Source of the DNA: Pleurostoma richardsiae
Lineage: Eukaryota > Ascomycota > Sordariomycetes > Calosphaeriales > Pleurostomataceae
Direction of reading: 5' to 3'
Length of the DNA: 64,000 nt
Assembly: GCA_030052745.1 (NCBI GenBank)
Contig: JANBVO010000018.1
Span: 1 to 64,000, forward strand
Shown here: positions 56,357 through 64,000 of the stretch, in pieces
Numbering within the stretch: position 1 is the first letter of the stretch
Layout: each line of letters opens with the position of its first letter
The notes under the pieces: model-generated
The model's input: only the letters and a program-made list of their open reading frames with translations
Databases searched by the model: none
What the model was told of the DNA's origin: nothing
Translations under genes and position numbers: made by a program

Positions 56357-59300
56357 CTACTCCCCATCGAGCAGCGCATCCATGCCATTGCGCTCGCTCT
56401 CCAAGCTCTCAGCAGTGATGTGGTGATCACCACCATTGTGACCACGGCCACCAGAATCGTCATCGTCGTCCTGGTTCGTCATCTCCACAAACATGCGGTC
56501 GACATCGGCTCCATCACCAGCATCGACATCTTCAGAGTGGTCCAAGGAACTCTTAAGCGGCCCCTTGTTATCCCAGACGCCGGGTCCCCATATCTCCTCC
56601 GCTTTCCGGCGACCATGCTCAGTGCGGCTCATAATCTCCAGAGCCTTCTGTTTGCCGCTGCCAGTCAAGAGGCTGACGTGCAAGTCTCCTCCCGGTCCGC
56701 TCGGGCCATCTGGGCGGCCATGGAGAAGTCGATCCTCCAGAGACAAGCCGAGATTGCTGTCTGCGAGTAGTTGAGGTCCAGAGCCGTCTGGCATGAAGAA
56801 ATTGGAATGCATGCCACCACCTGTATCTAGTTCCATGGATTTGTCGTTGACGCTAGGACCGGAAGAGCTGCCACGACCCTGCGGGTGGCCCGAATGAGAC
56901 GACGAAGCGGATTCGGGCCCCCGAGGAGGATGGGCGTGCGAACTACCCGTAATTGACAGACCTGGAGTCTGGGGCTGCGAAGATGTCGCTCGCCCAAAGA
57001 ACGGGTTGGGACCTCCAAATCCTCGCGCGCCTGGGCTGACAGCAGTTCGCATGGCAGGGTTTGCACCCGATGCTGCTGCTGCATGTTCAGCATTCAGGGC
57101 CTTACGCTTCAAGCTGTTGGCTTTGCCCTTGACGCTCTCGGGAAGTTCGTCCGGATCATTGACGCCATATTGCGCCAGCAGCTTCTGTAACTTCGTAGGA
57201 CGTGGCTTGCGCGTACTCCTCGACTCCTCAATGAACGGTGGGGGTACAGGGGCAATCGGGTTCCATTTGTGAAGTTCCTGACGGAAGAAATTCGTCTCGT
57301 ACGCGAGGAGTACCTCAGCGCCCTCGAGCTTCCGGAGGTAGAATCTCTGGGTCTCGGCCTCGCTCGCTGTAGACAAGATAGGGTTGCAGTACGCTGCGAT
57401 GTGGTTACGGAAGTCCTGGGCGTTGTCGATGATCTTCTTGAGGACCTCCTCCTCTTCCGGCTGGAATGGAAGATCCGGTATCTCCTCGTACCAAGCGATC
57501 AAGTCCTCGAGGTTCGGTCGCGAGGCGTCTCGCGGGATCTTCAGTCGGTAATCACAGATCGGGCAGGTATACTTGTCGTCCTCTTTGACCTTTCCTCGAG
57601 CGATTTTGAGGCATTTGCCATGGTACCTATATGTAGTTAGCGGACTGGCCGTCACTGAGGGGAAATGCCTATGTTACATACCATTCGTGGCATAACTCGC
57701 ATTCGATCATCATGCCAGCTTCGGTACGACGGCAAATACAGAAGACTTCCCTGAACCGAGGGTCCTCCCACCGGTGCAGCTTGCCGTCGGGACTTGGCTC
57801 CCTCGATGCAGGCTCGGCAGGCAGGCGAGGCTTATCATTCGAGATATCGAAACAGTCAACGTTGCGTTCAAGGACATGCTCCATGTGGCTCTTGAGGATA
57901 TGGAGAGGCGCATTAGTCTTGCCAAAGAGCTTCTTCCCCTTCCGCATCCAGTCCTCATGCCGCTTTTGCTCCTTCTCCAGATCCAGCGTCCCGGCAGGCT
58001 TCGACTGCAGATCTTCGATTTGTTTCATGATCTCCGCTACCTCGTTGTAGCGGGGACGCTTGCGAAAATCCGGGTCCCGAGACCGGTTGTTCAGATCGAC
58101 AATCTGGCGATGTGCCTCCCGTTGCTTGTGAAGGATCTGGTCAACTGCGGCAAGCGTTTCCTGTGAGACTGGCAGGGCGTTCTGTGTTGCTTGATTGGAC
58201 AACGCCTCAAGCTGGGGGTAGTGGACGGTCTCTGCGTTGATCAGCTCTTGGGCCTTCATCTCCCACTGTCTTCCAGCTTGCAGTTGCTCAAAGTAATGCG
58301 ACATGTGGTCATTGTAAGGCGGGATGTCCAAGTCCTGCGCCTCCGAAATGAGATCCTTGACCTCCTGGTACGTGAGGAAAACGCCACGATTCTCCTTCGC
58401 CTTCTGGTTCCACTTCAGTTGGTCAAGCACACGATTGAGCTTATTGACCTCGGGAAGGTCGACGTTGAAGCTGGTTCCCTCCTCGAGGAGCTCCTCCACG
58501 CCGTCAATTGTCTGGATTGCGCGTTGCTTCAACGCAGTCTTGGCCGCTTCCTGGAAGCGTTTGATAGCCTCGGCTCTCTCTTGCAGCTGGAAGATCTCCT
58601 GACATTCAAAACCGATCTGCTCTGCTTCGTCGAGGAGTCGGTATATGTTGTCAACCTTTCGCATCTCGCGCTCCTTGTCGTCCTGGTAGGAATTGCCGAT
58701 TGATTTTCGTGGGCCAGTCTGCCAGGCCTTCTCACTCTTTCGCCTATTCTGTTGTTTGCGGACGGTGTAGTTCGTCGCCTCCTCGACCCAATGATTGCAT
58801 CGGTTGACGAAGCCCCGCAGGAGAGGCAAGGAAGGAAGGTCATATGGTATCCGCTCGCCTTCATTTAGCAGGTTCCGCAGAGTCTTCAGTGAGGGTATAG
58901 CCTCGTCGTCGAGCGCCTTTGAGTACTTCTCTTCCCATGCTTCTGGCATATTGGCTTTATCGGCAACTTTCTTGTACGTCGCTTCGATCACATCTGCCGT
59001 CTTCCGGTAGACAAGGACATGCTGCTTGCCATAGTAACGGTCTGACTCAGAGAGGTCACAGCACTGCTGGCTGCCAGCATGCAGGAGGCAGTAGACCTTG
59101 CCCGACGCAAGACACTTGAACCGTGACAAATACGCAAACGCCTTGCAATAGGTACACCCATATTCTTCCTCGGGAACGTCGGTATCGTCAATCCTGAAGG
59201 TCAAGGGGCACGTATCGGCGTCTCCTTCGCCGCGGAGCTTGCACTTGTGCTGCACTGCAGCCATATGTTTGGCGACGAAGTCTTCTCGCTGGCTCAGCTC

Positions 59301-62300
59301 TCGTCGGTGAATCCGATCTAGTGCGGGTGCGAGCCACTTCGCTGTCTGAATGGACAGGCCACCACTGGTGATTCCTTCTGCAGCAGTCCACAGAAGCTCG
59401 TCATGAGAGAAACACGGTTGTCGTCGATACATCTGTAGTCTCTCAACGCCCTCCAGCCCGTACGGTTCCCAGTCAAAGGGGGCAAAGTTCACAGCCTCGT
59501 TGAAGTTGAAACCATGATTGAACCCCGCGTGATATGCCTTGGGGAATGTAAGGACGAACTGCCCTGCACGCTGATCCACGGCATAAACCCTGACGCCAGC
59601 CTTCTTCAACTGATCAGGGGTAAGCAGAGTGACAAGTTGAAACAGCAGGTCAGGCTGGGTCTCGAAGAGCTCCGGAATGGCCTCCTTCATCGCGAGCTCG
59701 AACTTCTCAGTGTCCTCTGCCGGAATGCCATACCATGTCTTGGTTGAGCCCAGGTGTTGGTAGTTGGCCGAGTAAGCGTAGTGATCCTCGTTGTGCCAGC
59801 AGAAGGTCGAGAAGATCATGCCGACATAGACCCAAGGCACTGTCATACCCGAGATGTCGGACTTGATATGCCGGAACAAACTCTCGGGATGCAAAGGGAG
59901 AATGTTGAGGTTCCAGGGATCGGTTGAATATGGGTTGTCCGGATGCTTCTCGACGGTCGGAAATCCAGAACCATGTGTGGTACAATGAATATCGGCGCCG
60001 TACTCGACTTGGACCTCTTCGTCCAAGTCAGCGACCAGGCGCCAGAACTCGCGCTCGACATCGTCCTCGGTCACCGGGCGAGGGCACTCGAGGACCGGAT
60101 CCTGCGGCATCTTCTTCTCGAAGTACCCCTGCTTGAAGTTTTCGGCCTTCTCTTGGAACTGTTTCAGGGAATACAGGCCGCCCTCTTCAAAGCCAAACTG
60201 GCCATCGCCGACGAGGCACCGTGGGCAGTGCCATTCGGACTCCGGCTTGGTCTTCAGCGGTGGATCGAGGCACGTGCCATGATAGCCGTGGTCGCACGAC
60301 TCGCAAACAATGAGAGAGCCGCTCTCTTGGCCCTTGCCGCATTGCTCGCATTTCTAGCATCGATAATGTGAGCATATAGTCCGACGGGGACGTGTTAAGG
60401 ATGGCCGGAGAACATACCTCGCCCGGAGCCGACGTTTCGTCCTTGGGAATTCTGGGGACCGACGGCCGAAACATGGACATGTGTGAGCCAGCAACTGTCG
60501 GGACGGCATCTGCAAGTCAACGCATTAGTCCGGAACCAGCGCACCAATAGCAGCTACAGAATTGCTGGACCCAAAACAGATCCTGGGGCCATGGCGAAAC
60601 GGGAAACTGCATGGTTCGGCGAACCGGACATCCCTGCAAGATGACCATTTGCCGAAAAGCGCCGGCCATACCTATTGGCCCCTCGCAAAGAGACGAAGGC
60701 GACAAAAGAAAAAAGAAAAGGACAGCATTCCGACGACGCCGTCCGTCCAAAACCCAACTCTCGAAATCATTGCAATAAGGAGCATCGAAAAGCGCACTCA
60801 CCCTTTTTCAGACGTTTGCTCCTCCGGCTGCCGCCGTCGTCGTCCTTCTCCGCTGTCGCAGCGTCTTTCTTTGCAGAATCAATGCTGTCGCAACTCAGCT
60901 GCCGCTTGAGCGGATGCGCCGGTCCTAAGCCCGAAGGTCTATATTCCGGCGTGTTCTTCGCTGAGGATAACGGACTGCCAAACTGCTTGGGTGGAGGAGT
61001 AAAGCTCTTGGCCTCGGCGGGCGCTGGACGGTTTACGCTGGTGAAGCCAGCATTGACTGCTGTGAAACCACCAGAGTTGATGGCTGTGAATCCAGAGGTC
61101 ACAGGTTGCACCGGCACCGGCGGTGGTACATCAGCGATCGGGGTATCTCGATCGGAGCTATGGACATGGCCGTTCAACGTAGATTGTAAAAGATCGGTCG
61201 CATGCCGCGCCGGCGAATCAGCCTGTAGGCTAGAGGGAGTGTTGACCGTGGACCGCTTCATCGGACTAGGGGCTGGGCTGGGCGTGAGCGGACCGCCGTT
61301 CTCCCACTCTATCTGCTGCTGTACTCCGGGTTTTGCGAGTCGCAGCCAATCCTCGTAGGGGCAGAGCCACTTTTGATAGGAATTCTTGAGTGATGTGGAA
61401 AGAGACGACATGATCTTCCCACTGTAGCCCAGATCGCGACCGATTTCCGCCCACTTCTTTCCCTTGCAAACTTTGTCGAAGCCGCCCCGCGATTCGACTG
61501 CCTTCTTGAGTCGGTAGAGATCCAGCGGTCGCTTGTCAACGTAGGGCATTCGGTTCAGGTTGTTGCCATGTTGTTTATGGAACTTAAGCAACGCATCGAC
61601 GTAGTTCAGGTTCGCTCGGCTGCCTTTTCCATCACACCCGTCAGTGTCTGCATCGGAAAAGGCTGCCGGAGCCAGAGCACAAGACTTCGACTTACTGCCT
61701 TCGATCGAGTTCAGGTCTTGCTTTCGTGTACGAAAGTGAAATCTCTGTGACAGTTCAAGTCAGCCCCTTTGGTCCAGTACTTTGAATCGCCAAGCAGAAG
61801 TTAAGAGTGTCAAGGACTACATAGCCCGGCTCGACTTCTCGACCCCGTACTCCCATTCCGAGGTGCAGAATGTCGAAAAGGAAATAACGAACCTCTGTGT
61901 CTATGGCGAAGTCGGGATTCCACGACTTGGGTGGAATGAGCTTGCATATGCCGTATTTCTTTGCTTCCGGGATGATTTTGCGGATGTAGTCGAATGGATC
62001 CTTCCAGTCTTCCTCCGTTGGACAGTATGTCGGGGCCTCCTCTAGATCGAAGGGGCGATTCTTCTTCTTCGCCGGCTCTCGCATCGCTGTGGGCTGACCT
62101 CTCCGCTCGACGGAGGTCAGATCGAGAGGGGCACTCGTCATGGTGCTGAGGGGATTGTGTGAGTTCGAGGGGTGGACTGGGCCATTCGAATTGACCTGCG
62201 CATGCTTCGGCTTCGAGTTGTTCGTGGCATGGTTCGCATGGTGGTTCACAGCCGGAGACCCGCGCGAGCTGAGCGGCGCGCTCGCCGTTCCACCTGCGCT

Positions 62301-62342
62301 GCCGCCAGCAACGCTCGCGCCCGCCGTCGGCACGGGTACCAT
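56357..62342 (-). CDS. kdm5: KDM5/JARID1-type histone H3K4 demethylase
   Basis: Predicted 1,784-residue nuclear Fe(II)/2-oxoglutarate demethylase of the JARID1 (fission yeast Lid2, Aspergillus KdmB) class, which removes methyl groups from H3K4. Exons: 62,342-61,893; 61,744-61,696; 61,623-60,802; 60,509-60,418; 60,353-57,682; 57,626-56,357. Intron 1 has an unusual GTTCGT donor. Domains in order: JmjN about 104-150 (PTYCPTEEDWKDPFDYI), ARID about 170-255, PHD1 about 472-520 (KCEQCGKGQESGSLIVCESC), JmjC about 610-770, C5HC2 zinc finger near 850, PLU-1 helical region about 900-1,240, PHD2 about 1,340-1,395 (VFCICRRTEAGMMIECELC). Iron ligands are His658 and Glu660 in FCWHNEDH and His746 in AYHAGFNHGFN, so activity is expected. 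A Gly/Ser-rich tail ends acidic (NQDDDDDSGG). A 49-nt second exon links JmjN and ARID. Confidence 0.96.
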
Positions 62343-64000
62343 GATGCGATTGCTGGAAGATGGTGTGTTGGTCGGCGCTTCGTGGGAAACTCGAAGGGGG
62401 AGCCGAAAATCCCACTCTGGTGTTCAAGGGTGGGCTCGCCTTCACGCATAAGCCGGAGAATTTGTCGTATATGCAGATGCTTGTTGCATTGCAAAAGGCG
62501 GGTTCGGAGGACCGTTGCGGGTGAATCGCAGGTGTGAATTATTGCAGCGGGAGAAGCTTGCTGCGGGTGGTCGGCGCAGGAAAGGCGCAAACCTCGATAT
62601 TGGCGGAGTAGAAGAGTTGAGAGAGTCGGAGAGAGAGAATAGGCGGTGCCGTAGTAGACCAGAAGTATAAAATCCGAGGAGACCCGCAGTCGAGGTACTC
62701 CGTACAGTCACCGGACCGCGGCAGGATTGGACTGCCTCAGTAGCGCCAATACACGGAGCCGGGCTGGCTCTATGGAAGTGACCGGGAAAGTGAAAGAGGG
62801 AACGAATTCGGCACTATTGTGGCGGGTTTGCGGATTTCTACACTCACGCTCCCAGGGTTTGGAGCACATACGTGTGCAGATACAAGGTAGAGAGAGGATT
62901 CGTTAGGAAACGAAGTGCGTGACGGGAGAGAAGTGTGGCGGCGGGAAGAGAGAGGGAGAGAGAAGGACGCCGGGTGTCTCGAATCGTGAAGGTGGGAGGG
63001 ACGTCCAAAGGTGGAAGGGCAGAAGAGAAGCAGAGAGGAAGGAAAGGGTGGAATGCAGGTAGACGGCAGGTGCGGACGCATATGGGAGGGGCGCCCGGGC
63101 TGTAGGAAGGGAAGGTACAGGTGGGAGGTACCTCGTGTGTGCGCGCACATCAAAAAGGCAAGAACCTCAACTCTGAAAAAAAAAGGCGAAGGTAAAAGGC
63201 ACAGTCACTGGTATCAGTCGCATGTACGAGTACACATCAGGCAGGAGGTCCAGCAGCCAGGCAGCTCCACGTCTCCAGTTGGCACGTCCGGGCCTGCGTT
63301 GTACCGACCCTCACGTTGAAGGCAGGTCGGTACCTCGAGTGAGGCTGGATGGAGGCTACGACGGGAGGCGCGACTTCCTCTCCAGAGAGCAGGGGTGGGT
63401 CAGTCCCGTACCTGGTGTACCTACTGTAAGGCAGGTACGTACAGATTACGGAATGGGTACACCGCAGGTCAGCCGAATTGCAGAGAGCGAAGACAGCGAC
63501 AATTCACACGGTTAAGCGCACAGATCATACTCCTAGAAAAAAGGCTACAGGCACAGTAGCATTACATAGATAATCTGGCTCGACGTGCAAAATCAGTCGG
63601 CATCTGAACGAACATGGAGGATCTCAGAGCCATTCATGTACTCCGTACAGAGTAGTAGTATATCGAGCTAGGATGCATGTACAGCATGCCGTGGCGGTGG
63701 TAACTCTATATGGTGACTTTGGTCGGCAAGAGCACCCATTGCTTACGTTACATATTCCAGCGCACCCGGACAGAAATTGACTCGCGATAGGTGCCGCACA
63801 GGATGCATCATGATCAGCTGTTCTGGCAGCCGGTTTGGGACGCCCCTCGCGGTATATCTCAGCATGCCTCCTGACTAGCGGGCCTCGTCACGATGTGACA
63901 CTCCCTCCTACCAGGGTGACTAAAATTGACAGCTCTCACTGATTGTAGTGCTGTACTTTACCGAGTGTACACGTAGATTCTATACTTTCAAGATGCGTGA
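62343..64000. other. intergenic upstream of KDM5 gene
   Basis: 1.7 kb with no gene recognised. The 13-mer GTACTCCGTACAG occurs at 62,695-62,707 and again at 63,638-63,650. A purine-rich stretch, 62,880-63,130, could be leader sequence of the KDM5 transcript. An A-rich run lies at 63,175-63,183. Confidence 0.5.

Overview
The window is nuclear DNA of a filamentous ascomycete (Pezizomycotina). The evidence is protein genes split by short introns of about 50-160 nt with GTRNGT donors, CTRAC-like branch sites and YAG acceptors, GC-rich codon use, and families typical of these fungi: Pth11-like/rhodopsin-domain membrane proteins, 2EXR and DUF1996 proteins, a lytic polysaccharide monooxygenase, and allantoate-permease-type and sugar MFS carriers. 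Family content suggests a Sordariomycete, but this is inference and I cannot name a species. All exon coordinates were read by eye and checked for reading phase.

Layout. 1-3,360 is a degraded stretch: two minisatellite-like tracts flank a broken DEAH-box RNA helicase whose C-terminal part is inverted relative to its middle. 3,360-17,650 is an accessory block: a Dal5-type MFS carrier, a 2EXR protein, an adenosine-deaminase-family enzyme, a seven-exon sugar transporter, a secreted DUF1996 protein, an intronless FAD-dependent oxidoreductase and an O-methyltransferase. 19,650-32,220 carries secretory and membrane genes: two Pth11-like proteins, a double-fasciclin protein, a secreted amidase and a GPI-anchored AA11-like LPMO. 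33,020-42,640 is a housekeeping block: Gtr1 (Rag GTPase), Shp1/p47 (Cdc48 adaptor), Mim1, Oxa1 and Urc4 (DUF1688). 42,640-47,850 is 5.2 kb without a gene I can recognise. 47,850-62,340 holds a third Pth11-like protein, the divergent pair FAL1 and SF3a subunit Prp9/SAP61, and a 1,784-residue KDM5/JARID1 histone demethylase.

How genes may work together. The GTPase, Cdc48-adaptor and splicing genes are core functions. Mim1 and Oxa1, insertases of the outer and inner mitochondrial membrane, lie side by side. FAL1 and SAP61, both RNA-processing factors, share a 346-bp divergent promoter. The extracellular and carrier genes fit a plant- or chitin-associated lifestyle. The FAD oxidoreductase and O-methyltransferase are neighbours, but no backbone synthase is present, so I do not call a biosynthetic cluster.

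No RNA gene, CRISPR array, intact mobile element or virus-derived element was recognised. The most unusual observations are the internally inverted helicase pseudogene, the N-terminally extended Gtr1, the deaminase that lacks the usual HAGE motif, and the 60-nt frame-preserving intron in the Oxa1 presequence.
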